Part shown: positions 1 to 9,680 of the stretch, piece by piece
Layout: every line of letters begins with the position of its first letter
Position numbering within the stretch: the stretch's first letter is position 1
DNA from: Verrucomicrobiota bacterium
Lineage (GTDB): Bacteria > Verrucomicrobiota > Verrucomicrobiia > Chthoniobacterales > UBA10450
Assembly (NCBI GenBank): GCA_003218375.1
Contig: QHNH01000025.1
Coordinates: forward strand, 1 to 64,000
DNA length: 64,000 nt
Direction of reading: 5' to 3'
Position numbers and translations under genes: made by a program
Notes under the pieces: generated by a model
The model's database searches: none
Told to the model about the DNA's origin: nothing
Seen by the model: only the letters and a program-made list of their open reading frames with translations

Positions 1-591
1 TTCGTTATCCAACTCGGCTCGCGAGCGGTCGATCTTCGGCAGATCGTGGTGCGCGTCCACGGTCGCCGCCGAATAGCCGGGAAAATGCTTCCCGCAGCTC
101 AGGATCCCCTCGCCGCGCAGGCCGTCGTTGAACGCGCCCGCGAGACGGACCACCTGCTCGACGCTCTTTCCGTAACAGCGTCCGCGGAGGGAATTGTCCG
201 CATCGTCATCGAAGGAAATGTCGAGCACCGGGCAGAGATCGAGGTTGAACCCGAAAAGGCGGAGAAGCCGGCCGGTGATCTCGCCATGTTGCCTGACAAG
301 GGAAACGTCGTTGCGATCGCGGAGCTGTTGCGCGTTCGGCGGCTCGTTCCCGATCAGCCGCAGCCTCGAAACGCGGCCGCCTTCCTGATCGATCGTGATG
401 ATCGGTTCGACTCCGCTCACATCGCGCAGATCGTCGATCAATTTCCGAAGCTGCGCCGCGCTCTGGATGTTGCGCCCGAAAAGGATGAAGCCCCCCGGCT
501 GGACGCGTCGGAACAGCGCCGCCGTTTCCGGATCGAGTTCGTAGCCGGGGACGCCGGTGAGGATCAATTGACCAAGGGAAGCTCTGTTCAT
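1..591 (-). CDS. Glycoside hydrolase family 3 beta-N-acetylhexosaminidase (NagZ-like), 3' end outside window
   Basis: Reverse frame reads MNRASLGQLILTGVPGYELDPETAALFRRVQPGGFILFGRNI...TIDQEGGRVSRL...GILSCGKHFPGY, typical GH3 motifs (IDQEGGRV, KHFPG). The ORF track lists only antisense ORFs here because the gene runs off the edge. Confidence 0.88.
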   Translation of the reverse strand, partial: MNRASLGQLILTGVPGYELDPETAALFRRVQPGGFILFGRNIQSAAQLRKLIDDLRDVSGVEPIITIDQEGGRVSRLRLIGNEPPNAQQLRDRNDVSLVRQHGEITGRLLRLFGFNLDLCPVLDISFDDDADNSLRGRCYGKSVEQVVRLAGAFNDGLRGEGILSCGKHFPGYSAATVDAHHDLPKIDRSRAELDNE

Positions 592-645
592 AACGTCAAC
601 GTAACTTGATGTGCACCGCTGGAAACAAACACGGCCCATAGGGCC

Positions 646-1230
646 ATGGCTACAAAAAGGATTGAATTGAACAAGATCGGTATTTTCGGCGGCACGTTCG
701 ACCCAATTCATCACGGGCATTTGATCCTCGCGCGCGATGCATTCGAACAGCTCAGCCTCGACCGCCTGATCTTCATTCCGGCCGCCATTTCGCCGCACAA
801 GCTCAAACAGCAGCCGACTGCGCCCGAGCTTCGCCTGGAAATGCTGCGCGCCGCCATCGAAGGCGAGTCACATTTTTGTTTGGACGCGCTGGAGCTGGAG
901 CGGCCCGCGCCATCGTACACCGTCGACACAATGGAAGCGCTGAAGACGCGCGAGCCGGACGCGGATTTCGTGTATCTGATCGGCGAGGACAACGTCGTGC
1001 ACCTTCCCACCTGGCATCGCTTTGCCGATCTTTCCAGGATGGTCCAATTCGCCGTCTTGGACCGCAGCGGTTTGAAGACCACGCATCCCTATCCCACCAT
1101 CCGCCGGCACCTCGAAATTTCGGCGAGCGATATCAGAAACAGAGTTGCGCGCGGGCAATCCATTCGTTATCTCGTACCGCCAGCGGTCGAGAAAATCATT
1201 CGCGAGCGCCAGCTTTACCGGGAGTCTTAG
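646..1230 (+). CDS. nadD: Nicotinate-nucleotide adenylyltransferase
   Basis: KIGIFGGTFDPIHHGHLILARDA and terminal SASDIRNRVARGQSIRYLVPPAVEKII motifs. Confidence 0.95.
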   Translation: MATKRIELNKIGIFGGTFDPIHHGHLILARDAFEQLSLDRLIFIPAAISPHKLKQQPTAPELRLEMLRAAIEGESHFCLDALELERPAPSYTVDTMEALKTREPDADFVYLIGEDNVVHLPTWHRFADLSRMVQFAVLDRSGLKTTHPYPTIRRHLEISASDIRNRVARGQSIRYLVPPAVEKIIRERQLYRES

Positions 1231-1233
1231 AAA

Positions 1234-1596
1234 ATCACCGCCGAAAATTTAGCCAAAGCCTGCGCCCATCTCGCCGCGGACAAGAAAGCAGAGGATATCG
1301 TGGTCCTCGATCTTCAGGGCATCTCGAGTTTTACCGATTTCTTTGTCATCTGCTCGGGAACTTCGGAGCCGCACCTGAAGGCGATCGCCGGCGCGATCGA
1401 AGATGGATTAAGGAAAGACCACGGCGTTCGTCCCGTGTCCGTCGACGGTTTTCCGGCGAGCCAATGGATAGTGCTCGATTACATGCAGGTCATCGTGCAC
1501 ATCTTCCGCCGCGAGAAACGCGAATTCTACAGCCTCGAAGATCTCTGGGGCGATGCGCCCCGCGTGGCGTGGGAGCTGGCGCAAGCCAACCGGTAA
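1234..1596 (+). CDS. rsfS: Ribosomal silencing factor RsfS; conserved N-terminus lies upstream of the first GTG, probable AUC start
   Basis: ITAENLAKACAHLAADKKAEDIVVLDLQGISSFTDFFVICSGTSEPHLKAIAGAI...; ORF track starts at GTG 1300, but RsfS homology continues back to the nadD stop. Confidence 0.88.
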   Translation: MTAENLAKACAHLAADKKAEDIVVLDLQGISSFTDFFVICSGTSEPHLKAIAGAIEDGLRKDHGVRPVSVDGFPASQWIVLDYMQVIVHIFRREKREFYSLEDLWGDAPRVAWELAQANR

Positions 1597-1597
1597 A

Positions 1598-2422
1598 TTA
1601 CTTCGGCTTCGCCGATGGAGACGGCTTCGCGGGCGCCGAGGGAGCGGTGGAAACCGATGGCATTGGTTTCGCCGCTGGGCTGGTCGCCGTCGTGGGCGCC
1701 GGTGCGCCGGGCGCGACGGTCGCCGCTGGTTCTGGAGGCTTGATGCTCAGGAGTTCCACTTCAAAGATGAGCGTCGCGTTCGGGCCGATGAGCTGGCCTG
1801 CGCCCCGCTCGCCGTAGGCCAGCGACGACGGGATAACGAGCTGATACTTCGCGCCCGGCTTCATGAGCTGCAACGCCTCGATCCAGCCTTTAATGACCCG
1901 GTTGACCTGGAACGTCGCCGGTTCATTCCGTTTGTAGGAACTGTCGAATTCCGTGCCGTCGATCAACGTGCCGCGGTAGTTCGTCACCACCGTGTCGGTT
2001 TCCTTGGGCGACGGGCCCGCGCCTTCCTTCAGCGCTTTGTATTGCAACCCGCTGGCCGTTGTCTTCACGCCTTCTTTCTTTTTGTTTTCGGCGAGGAATT
2101 TTTCGCCTTCCGCAGCGTTCTTGGTCGCAGCCTCTTTGCTGGCCGCGATCTGTTTTTCCATCATCTCCTTCTGGAACGCCTGGAGGGTTTTCTCGCGTTC
2201 CTCCTTCGTCAAAAGGGCTTCCTTGCCCGCGAGCGCGTCCTTCAATCCGCCGAAAAGCGTGTCGGGATTCAGCTCGACATTTTGTTTCTTGAATGTCTCC
2301 CCGATATCATAGCCAATGCTGTAACTGGCCTTGTCCTTTTGATCTTTGAGCTGTGCTTTATCCTGCGCTAAACCAATCGAAGCGATGCAAACTGCGCCGA
2401 GGCAAATGATGAGACGTTTCAT
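1598..2422 (-). CDS. FKBP-type peptidyl-prolyl isomerase (Mip/FkpA-like), exported
   Basis: Signal peptide MKRLIICLGAVCIASIGLAQ; SYSIGYDIGETFKKQ; C-terminal FKBP domain GTLIDGTEFDSSY...VIKGWIEALQLMKPGAKYQLVIPSSLAYGERG. Confidence 0.93.
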   Translation of the reverse strand: MKRLIICLGAVCIASIGLAQDKAQLKDQKDKASYSIGYDIGETFKKQNVELNPDTLFGGLKDALAGKEALLTKEEREKTLQAFQKEMMEKQIAASKEAATKNAAEGEKFLAENKKKEGVKTTASGLQYKALKEGAGPSPKETDTVVTNYRGTLIDGTEFDSSYKRNEPATFQVNRVIKGWIEALQLMKPGAKYQLVIPSSLAYGERGAGQLIGPNATLIFEVELLSIKPPEPAATVAPGAPAPTTATSPAAKPMPSVSTAPSAPAKPSPSAKPK

Positions 2423-2426
2423 AGGA

Positions 2427-3299
2427 ATGGGACCGCGCGCGGTTGAGCTTCTGAATTTGGGCGCTGCGGGAACTGCCACGCTAGAGAAGAAACCATTAAC
2501 GTCAAGCCGCCGGGCGTCTCTCACATGCTCGGTCTTAGGCGTTTTGGTCACGCTCGCTGGCCAAAGTTTCGCTGCGATCAATCTTTCGCCGGCCGAGACC
2601 CGCCGGATCGGAAACCGGATCTGGCAAAACGAATGCGGCGGCACCGTCGCCGGACTGACTTCGTGGAATACCGGGGAAAATTTCGCGTCCCTCGGGATCG
2701 GCCACTTCATCTGGTACCCGAAAGGCCTCCGCGGGCCGTTCGACGAAAGTTTCCCGAAATTTGTCGAGTTCGCTGGGGCGCGACACGCGAAGCTCCCCGC
2801 CGTGCTCCTTGCGAAAGACGGCTGCCCCTGGAAATCGCACGCTGAATTTTATCAGTCGGCGCAGAGCCCGGCCATGAAGGAACTGCGCGCGTTCCTGGCT
2901 CGCACAATTGATCTCCAGGCCGAGTTTCTGGTTCACCGGCTGCGGGAGGCGCTTCCCAAAATGCTCGCGGAAGGCGGCGCGTCGAACCACGCGCAGGTGG
3001 AGGAGCGCTTCGATCGCGTGGCCGGCACGGCGGCGGGTTGCTATGCGCTGGTCGATTATGTGAACTTCAAAGGTGAAGGTGTTCTTGCCACAGAGCGTTA
3101 CGCAGGACAGGGTTGGGGCTTGCTACAAGTCCTCGAAAGAATGACGCAAGAGACTACTGGCCGCGCCGCGGTCAGAAGCTTTGCCGAGTCCGCTAAAATC
3201 GTTTTGAAGAACCGGGTGCGCAATTCACCGCCGGAACGCAACGAAGCGCGCTGGTTACCCGGTTGGCTCAAACGCGTCGACACGTATGCTGGAGGCTAA
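2427..3299 (+). CDS. Exported protein of unknown function
   Basis: ORF with signal-like N-terminus (VLGVLVTLAGQSFAA); GLTSWNTGENFASLGIGHFIWYPKG, GQGWGLLQVLERM; start uncertain. Confidence 0.7.
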   Translation: MGPRAVELLNLGAAGTATLEKKPLTSSRRASLTCSVLGVLVTLAGQSFAAINLSPAETRRIGNRIWQNECGGTVAGLTSWNTGENFASLGIGHFIWYPKGLRGPFDESFPKFVEFAGARHAKLPAVLLAKDGCPWKSHAEFYQSAQSPAMKELRAFLARTIDLQAEFLVHRLREALPKMLAEGGASNHAQVEERFDRVAGTAAGCYALVDYVNFKGEGVLATERYAGQGWGLLQVLERMTQETTGRAAVRSFAESAKIVLKNRVRNSPPERNEARWLPGWLKRVDTYAGG

Positions 3300-3305
3300 A
3301 TCAAG

Positions 3306-3983
3306 GTGAGCTCGCGGTTCCTTCGTTTTGTCCCGGTTCTGGCGCTCACCCTTTTCGCGTTTGACCAGGCAACCGCCCAGATTCCTCGGCGCACTCCGCC
3401 GCGGCCCGCGCCTTCCCCGACAGTCAAGCCAACTCAACCCGCGAATCGGCCAAAACCCTCGCCCACTCCCACCCAACCGATGAAGAAAGCGAGCGAGCTA
3501 ATTAGCAAGCAGCCGCCGATGAGTATAAACAACCCCGTTCTGCAGAGAGTCACACCGGAGAACGCGCACGTGATCGTTTCGCTCACGAAACAGCGCGCTT
3601 ATCTGATGATCGGTGATGAAATTGCGATCGACAGCCCGATCTCCTCGGGCAAGCGCGGCCATACGAGTCCGAACGGAAATTTCAGCGTGCTCGAAAAAGA
3701 CAAGGACCATCACTCCAGTCTCTACGGCGACTACAAGGACTCCGGCGGCCGCACCGTCCGCGGTGGCATCAGCTCGCAGATTGATTCAGCGCCGAGCGGA
3801 ACTCATTTCGTGGGAGCCTCGATGAAATGGTTCATGCGTTTGACCGGCGAAGGCGTCGGGATGCACGTGGGAATTCTGCCGGGTTATCCCGCGTCGCACG
3901 GATGCATCCGCATGCCCGAGCCGGCGGCCGCGCAATTCTACTCGCACGTTAAAGTCGGCACGCCGGTGCGCGTCGATCCCTGA
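3306..3983 (+). CDS. L,D-transpeptidase (YkuD domain)
   Basis: GMHVGILPGYPASHGCIRMPEPAAAQFYSHVKVGTPVRV matches the HxxxxxxxxxxxxSHGCIRM catalytic motif. Confidence 0.9.
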   Translation: MSSRFLRFVPVLALTLFAFDQATAQIPRRTPPRPAPSPTVKPTQPANRPKPSPTPTQPMKKASELISKQPPMSINNPVLQRVTPENAHVIVSLTKQRAYLMIGDEIAIDSPISSGKRGHTSPNGNFSVLEKDKDHHSSLYGDYKDSGGRTVRGGISSQIDSAPSGTHFVGASMKWFMRLTGEGVGMHVGILPGYPASHGCIRMPEPAAAQFYSHVKVGTPVRVDP

Positions 3984-3995
3984 CCGCGCGCTCGG

Positions 3996-6320
3996 TTAGT
4001 TCAGCGCGTACACTTCCACGAGCGCGACACCGGTACTCCCGTTTACACCGGCGACGACGGCTGTGTAGCCAGAGTTGGCCGGTGACAGGGTTGTGAGGAT
4101 CGCTGATTCGCGGCTATCGGTCGGTGGAATGCCGGTCGCTGATATCTGAGATGCGTTGGATGCATCGCCCCAATTATCATTCCGGACGAGCGTATTGCCA
4201 TTCGCATCGTGGAGTTCAAGCAGCGGGTCCTGTAAGGTACCGCCTACTCCATGCGCAGCTAACGAGGGTCCGAGCGCGCGGATTAAAACTCGCGCGGGCG
4301 AGCGGCCGTCGGGCCCCGGTATGAAGCCGCCAATCAATACACCTCCACTCGTGCCTACAAAACCGCGGCTGCTGATGTTGGCCAGTCTTGAATTGGCGCT
4401 TGCGGCGAGATCATAAATCTCCACAAGTCCAATGCCAGTCGCGCCGCCTTTACCGGCCAGGATTGCGGTGTAAGCTGCGCCACCCTGGTTCGCCGGCTTT
4501 GAGGCGAGACCAGTAACGCTCGCTGACTCCAATCCGTTACCGGGTGGGATACCAGTGGCGTTGATCTCATCGGTCTGGCTGTCTTTCCAGTTGTCGTTAA
4601 AGGCGAGCAGGGCGCCCGTGGAATCGTGTAGCTCGAGGGTCGGATCGGCCAGCGCTCCGCTTGCGCCTGCCTGCGCGAGTGAAGGACCCAGGCCACGCAG
4701 TATCACCTTTTTCTCATCCGTTCCGACGACGATGAAACCGGCAATCAATACATTGTCGCCGGTGCCGACAGTCGCCCGCGTCGAGATATTGAGCAGCTGA
4801 GCCTTCGCGGAGAAGGCGGGCGAAAACTCCGAGGTGTTACCAGATGAATCCGTAGCCGTCGCGCTATAGAATGGGCGGCCGGGGTCCGTGTCGAAACCTG
4901 TGTGAAAGGAAACGTTACCGCTCGCGTCGGTGGTCACGTTAGCTGATCTGACAAAAATCTCGCCCTCCGAAAGTCCAGCGGCAGAGCTAATGAAGAACTC
5001 CAGCTGGAAACTCGAGTTAGGTGCGCTATTAAGAGTTCCATCGACGAACGCAGTGGAGAACCCGCGAGGGCTGTTAAGAATCTTTACCGAGCTGATCAGC
5101 GGGTAATTCTGAAAATTGTTAGGCCCGCTGTCGGCATCGTTAGTATCATTAGGCGTCGCGCCGTCGCCGCCAAGGTCGATCCCGATCTGCCGGTTGTGAA
5201 GGATCGCATTCTGCGAAATCTGATTACCCTGGCTCGCCGCGCCACCGGTCACGATCACTCCGGAATCGTTGAATTCAATCCCATTACCGCCGGACACGCC
5301 GTTGTCCCCCGGTCCGCCGATTACGTTTTTTGATCCGGCGACAATTGTAATTCCCGATCCGTTCGGCAAAGCGCTGACCCCAATCTGGTTGCCTTGAATC
5401 CGAACACCCACCGAGGGCACGCTGGTGACCGCACCCATGCAATAGTTGAAGCCACCTACTTGGATCGCTGTGCCATTCCCCGAGATGATATTGCCGGCAC
5501 CGGTACCGGCCGTGCCGCCGATAATCATGCCGCCTTCGGCCTGAATTCCTATCGCGTTCCCGATCGCTTTGGTTCCTTTCGCATTCGTGCCGACATAGTT
5601 CCCCTGCACTATTCCACCACCACTCACGCCGTAATCGCTGTGCCCCGAGATAACGTTCCGCGAAGCGGGATCGCTTCCGCCAACCACTGTGTAATCGACG
5701 GTCAGTGCGCTGTCGGGATGGTCGGGGAGGCGTATGCCCCTGTCATTCGCGGCCAGTGTCTCGCCGTCAGGCAGAACGCCGATGAAATTACCAACGATGA
5801 AAGCCGAATAAACCGTCCCCACCTGGATGGCGTAGCTGTGTTGGACTTTGTCCGGACCACAATAACCTGCGGGAAGCGGGGCCTGGGCGGTGAAACCGGT
5901 TAATGATAACCCTTTGATCGTATAATGCGCCGGAAAATACTGGCCCCTTGGCGACGTTATACCGCTCAAGCCAAGGCCCGTCAGCGGGACCTTCGAATCA
6001 CTACCGTCAATCTGAATCAAGATCACCGCGTTATCACCGACGGAAAGCGTGTTCGGCTTCGCTCCCGGCTGGCTGTAGCCGTCGATCACCGTATCCCGCA
6101 TAAGCGGCGGCAACGGGTTCTGGCTGACATCAATCTTGTGCACACCGGCCCCTGGGATGTTGAAAAGGATTCGATTCGCTTCCCCGGTGTTATTCGCATC
6201 CGTGATCGCCTGATAAAGAGAGCCCGCCCCGAAGGCGTTTGTGTTCGTGACCGTGAAATCAGCCGCCGCTAATCGGCTCACTGCGGACACGAGAATTAAG
6301 AAAGGGAGAACACTTTTCAC
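3996..6320 (-). CDS. Secreted right-handed beta-helix-type protein with two C-terminal repeated modules
   Basis: N-terminal signal peptide; parallel beta-helix style repeats (NVISGHSDYGVSGG, NIISGNGTAIQVGG); two ~120-aa modules beginning LLNISTRATVGTGDNVLIAGF and LANISSRGFVGTSGGVLIGGF. Confidence 0.8.
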   Translation of the reverse strand: MKSVLPFLILVSAVSRLAAADFTVTNTNAFGAGSLYQAITDANNTGEANRILFNIPGAGVHKIDVSQNPLPPLMRDTVIDGYSQPGAKPNTLSVGDNAVILIQIDGSDSKVPLTGLGLSGITSPRGQYFPAHYTIKGLSLTGFTAQAPLPAGYCGPDKVQHSYAIQVGTVYSAFIVGNFIGVLPDGETLAANDRGIRLPDHPDSALTVDYTVVGGSDPASRNVISGHSDYGVSGGGIVQGNYVGTNAKGTKAIGNAIGIQAEGGMIIGGTAGTGAGNIISGNGTAIQVGGFNYCMGAVTSVPSVGVRIQGNQIGVSALPNGSGITIVAGSKNVIGGPGDNGVSGGNGIEFNDSGVIVTGGAASQGNQISQNAILHNRQIGIDLGGDGATPNDTNDADSGPNNFQNYPLISSVKILNSPRGFSTAFVDGTLNSAPNSSFQLEFFISSAAGLSEGEIFVRSANVTTDASGNVSFHTGFDTDPGRPFYSATATDSSGNTSEFSPAFSAKAQLLNISTRATVGTGDNVLIAGFIVVGTDEKKVILRGLGPSLAQAGASGALADPTLELHDSTGALLAFNDNWKDSQTDEINATGIPPGNGLESASVTGLASKPANQGGAAYTAILAGKGGATGIGLVEIYDLAASANSRLANISSRGFVGTSGGVLIGGFIPGPDGRSPARVLIRALGPSLAAHGVGGTLQDPLLELHDANGNTLVRNDNWGDASNASQISATGIPPTDSRESAILTTLSPANSGYTAVVAGVNGSTGVALVEVYALN

Positions 6321-6363
6321 GCACGCAGAGTATCTCGCTTCGCGCCTGAAACAAGCGAAGATA

Positions 6364-7590
6364 CTACAAGAGGCGGCGGCGCAGCATTTCCAGCGCAGCT
6401 TGCGTCGTCAGCTCTTTGAACGTCGGTCGATCGTCCGGGAAAAAACGGCGCTCTACTTTTGTCGGCTCACCCTCAGCAGCTAGCGCAATAAAAACTGTGC
6501 CGACCGGTTTCTCTTCGGTGCCACCGGAGGGTCCGGCGATACCAGTTGTCGCCAGGGCAAAATCCGCTTTCGAATTCGCGCGAGCGCCCTCCGCCATCGC
6601 GAGCGCGACCGCCTCGCTGACTGCGCCATGTTCTGAAATGAGACGCGGACCGATACCCAACATCGCGGTCTTCGCATCATTCGAATAGGTCACGTAACCG
6701 GCCAGCAAGATGGCAGAGGCGCCGGGCACGTTCGTGATTCGATGGGCCAGATAGCCGCCCGTGCATGACTCCGCGACCGCCAACGTCTGTTTGCGCACGG
6801 TTAACAATTTCACGACGGCCTCTTCCAATTCGCTGCCATCCGTCGAGAAAATCGCCGTTCCCAATTTCTCCCGGACGATTCGTTCCGCTCGATCGAGCGT
6901 CGCCGCCTCACCCAAAAGGCGCAAGTCGATTTCTCCCGGCCGGGCGCAATAGCCGAGCTCGAGGCCGGGCAATTCCAGTAACGGCGCGCCGACCGCTTCC
7001 TCGACTAGCGATTCTCCCATGCCGGCGATCCGAAATGTCCGCCGTTCCACCGTGACTGCCGTCGGCACGACCACGCGCAAAATCGGCAACACCCAAGCGC
7101 GGAACATCGGATGTAGTTCGCGCGGAGGGCCCGGCAGCAAAAACAGATGCGGCCGTTTCGTCATCGTATCCGCCGCGAGATACAAGCCAGGCGCGCTGCC
7201 ATGTTCGTTAGGCAGGACGGTTGCGCCTTCGGGCACGTCCGCCTGTCGCGCCACCCGGTCCGTCAGCCGGAAACCGCGGCGCGCCGCCCGCGCTTCGATC
7301 GCGCGCAGGATCGCCGGGTCGTGTCGCAATTTCAACCCGAGGAGGTCGGCCGTGACCTCGCGCGTGATGTCGTCCGTCGTCGGACCCAGGCCGCCGGTGA
7401 TGAAGATGATCTCCGCCTGTCCCAACGACTCCGCGATCGCGTTTCGGATCACGTCACCATCGGGGACGGTGGTTTGACGTTCGATCCGCAAACCGAGCGG
7501 AAAGATTTCGCGCGCGATGAACGACAGATGGGAATTGAGAACGTCGCCGAGAAGAAGCTCTGTGCCGGTATTGATGAGGATGGTGATCAC
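6364..7590 (-). CDS. cinA: CinA family nicotinamide-nucleotide amidohydrolase/competence-damage protein
   Basis: NTGTELLLGDVLNSHLSFIAREIFPLGL, FITGGLGPTTDDITREV, VAESCTGGYLAHRITNVPGASA. Confidence 0.95.
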   Translation of the reverse strand: MITILINTGTELLLGDVLNSHLSFIAREIFPLGLRIERQTTVPDGDVIRNAIAESLGQAEIIFITGGLGPTTDDITREVTADLLGLKLRHDPAILRAIEARAARRGFRLTDRVARQADVPEGATVLPNEHGSAPGLYLAADTMTKRPHLFLLPGPPRELHPMFRAWVLPILRVVVPTAVTVERRTFRIAGMGESLVEEAVGAPLLELPGLELGYCARPGEIDLRLLGEAATLDRAERIVREKLGTAIFSTDGSELEEAVVKLLTVRKQTLAVAESCTGGYLAHRITNVPGASAILLAGYVTYSNDAKTAMLGIGPRLISEHGAVSEAVALAMAEGARANSKADFALATTGIAGPSGGTEEKPVGTVFIALAAEGEPTKVERRFFPDDRPTFKELTTQAALEMLRRRLL

Positions 7591-7655
7591 GTTGAAGCGT
7601 TGAAGCGTTACAAATCGCCGCCCGCTCTAACGATTCAACGCTTTAACGCTGTAAC
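7591..7655. repeat. Iterated 8-bp repeat with inverted arms (GTTGAAGCGTTGAAGCGTTACA ... TTCAACGCTTTAACGCTGTAAC)
   Basis: Direct reading of the cinA-clpX spacer. Confidence 0.75.
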
Positions 7656-7677
7656 ATCGCGCGCGCCAGCGCGCGAT
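7656..7677. terminator. Strong GC hairpin ATCGCGCGCGCCAGCGCGCGAT just downstream of clpX
   Basis: Perfect 9-bp stem adjacent to the clpX stop codon; no clear U-tract. Confidence 0.5.
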
Positions 7678-7679
7678 CC

Positions 7680-8957
7680 TTACGCCGCGTCCTTGTCCTG
7701 CTTCTTCCGAATCAGCGGCAGCTTCTTTCCCTCGACCACCGCACGATTGATCGTGACTTCCGCGATGTCTTCCCGGCTCGGCACGTCGTACATGATCTCG
7801 AGCATGATCCGCTCGAGCATGGAACGCAGAGCGCGGGCCCCCGTTCCTTTCGTCACGGCCTGCGCAGCCAGCGCCTTCAAAGCGTCCTTCGTCACGCTCA
7901 GCCGCACGCCTTCCATCGAGAACAGCTTCGTGTATTGCTTGATCATCGCGTTCTTCGTGTCCGTCAGAATCGCGACCATCTCTTCTTCCGTGAGCGCGTC
8001 GAGCGCGCTGAGCACCGGCAGGCGTCCGATGAACTCCGGAATCATCCCAAAGCTCAGTAAATCCTCCGGCTCCACGTGGCGCACCGCTTCCCTCGCGAGC
8101 GCTGCTTCCACTTCGAGCGTCGGGCTGTTGAAGCCCATCGTCCGCTGCCCAATCCGTTTCTGGACGATCTTATCGAGGCCGACGAACGCGCCACCACAGA
8201 TGAAGAGAATCTTCTCGGTATTCACCTGGATGTATTCCTGGTGCGGATGCTTGCGCCCGCCCTGCGGCGGAACGTTGCAGGTGCTGCCTTCGAGAATCTT
8301 GAGAAGCGCTTGCTGCACCCCTTCGCCGGAAACGTCCCGGGTGATGCTGACGTTGTCGGTCTTGCGCCCGATCTTGTCGATCTCGTCGATGTAAACGATT
8401 CCGATCTCGGCGCGCTTCACGTCGTAATCGGCATTTTGGAGCAGTCGCAGGATAATATTTTCCACGTCTTCGCCGACGTAGCCCGCCTCAGTCAACGTCG
8501 TCGCATCGGCGATGCAAAACGGCACGTCGAGAATTTTAGCGAGCGTTTTCGCCAGCAACGTCTTGCCGGAACCGGTCGGGCCGATGAGCAAAATGTTGCT
8601 CTTCTCGATCTCGACATCGGCGAACGGATCCGGTTGAAACGCCGCCGACGTGTCCGGCGGGATGCTTTGCAAGACCCGCTTGAAATGATTATGGACCGCG
8701 ACCGAGAGCGTCTTCTTCGCGATGTCCTGCCCGATCACATACTGGTCGAGCGAACGCCGGATATCAGCCGGCTTCGGGACGCGAATCGTGGATGATTGCC
8801 GGCGCGCGTCTTCGTTCAGTTCCTTGTCGAGAATGCTTTTGCAGACGTTGATGCAACTGTCGCAAATGTAAACGCCGGGGCCGGCGATGAGCTTGCGCAC
8901 CTCCGCGTGGCTTTTGCCACAGAAGGAGCACATGGTGAGGTTGGAAGCGCGCGCCAT
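7680..8957 (-). CDS. clpX: ATP-dependent Clp protease ATP-binding subunit ClpX
   Basis: Zinc-binding [11 protein letters not shown]...[35 protein letters not shown]. Confidence 0.98.
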   Translation of the reverse strand: MARASNLTMCSFCGKSHAEVRKLIAGPGVYICDSCINVCKSILDKELNEDARRQSSTIRVPKPADIRRSLDQYVIGQDIAKKTLSVAVHNHFKRVLQSIPPDTSAAFQPDPFADVEIEKSNILLIGPTGSGKTLLAKTLAKILDVPFCIADATTLTEAGYVGEDVENIILRLLQNADYDVKRAEIGIVYIDEIDKIGRKTDNVSITRDVSGEGVQQALLKILEGSTCNVPPQGGRKHPHQEYIQVNTEKILFICGGAFVGLDKIVQKRIGQRTMGFNSPTLEVEAALAREAVRHVEPEDLLSFGMIPEFIGRLPVLSALDALTEEEMVAILTDTKNAMIKQYTKLFSMEGVRLSVTKDALKALAAQAVTKGTGARALRSMLERIMLEIMYDVPSREDIAEVTINRAVVEGKKLPLIRKKQDKDAA

Positions 8958-8981
8958 ATCAGGGGGTCAAAAGAGCAGCTT

Positions 8982-9677
8982 TTATTCCTCGATTTTCCGG
9001 GGCAACGCGGCCTCGGCGATGGCCGTTGAGGCGTCGGGACTGGCCCCGTCCAGCAGCTTCACTTCCTTGCGTGATTTGATCACCTCATCCACCAGCCCGT
9101 AGATCTTAGCTTCCGCCGCCGACATGTAATAATCGCGGTCCGAATCGAGCCGCACCTGGTCCTCGGGTTTGCCGGTGTGTTGCGAGATGATTTTGATCAG
9201 GCGCTTCTTGAGCTTGAACATGTATTCCACCTGGCGCTCGACGTCGCTCGCCTGGCCTTGGGCGCCGCCCGAGACCTGGTGGATCATGATGTCGGAATTC
9301 GGCAATGCGAAGCGCTTCCCTTTCGTCCCGGCGCAAAGCAGGACGGCGCCCATGCTCGCCGCCATGCCGAGGCAATAGGTGTTCACGTCGCAAGTCAGGA
9401 ACTGCATCGTGTCGTAGATCGCCAGCCCGGCGGTCACCACGCCGCCCGGCGAGTTGATGTAGATGCTGATGTCCTTCTTGCCGTCCTCCATTTGCAGGAA
9501 AAGCAATTGCGCGATCACCAGGTTCGCGATGTGGTCGTCGATCGAGGTGCCAATGAAAATGATCCGGTCCTTGAGCAACCGGGAATAGATATCGTAGCTC
9601 CGTTCCCCGCGGCCGGTCTGCTCGACCACCATCGGAATGAGCACTGATTGTGAGAAATTTTCGTTCGGAAAAGTCAT
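8982..9677 (-). CDS. clpP: ATP-dependent Clp protease proteolytic subunit ClpP
   Basis: [60 protein letters not shown]. Confidence 0.98.
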   Translation of the reverse strand: MTFPNENFSQSVLIPMVVEQTGRGERSYDIYSRLLKDRIIFIGTSIDDHIANLVIAQLLFLQMEDGKKDISIYINSPGGVVTAGLAIYDTMQFLTCDVNTYCLGMAASMGAVLLCAGTKGKRFALPNSDIMIHQVSGGAQGQASDVERQVEYMFKLKKRLIKIISQHTGKPEDQVRLDSDRDYYMSAAEAKIYGLVDEVIKSRKEVKLLDGASPDASTAIAEAALPRKIEE

Positions 9678-9680
9678 GTT

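Noticed and set aside
1598-2710. 370-aa version of the FKBP protein
   Set aside because: The upstream ~96 residues lie outside the signal peptide start MKRLIICLG and overlap the divergent gene; the start at 2422 is preferred.
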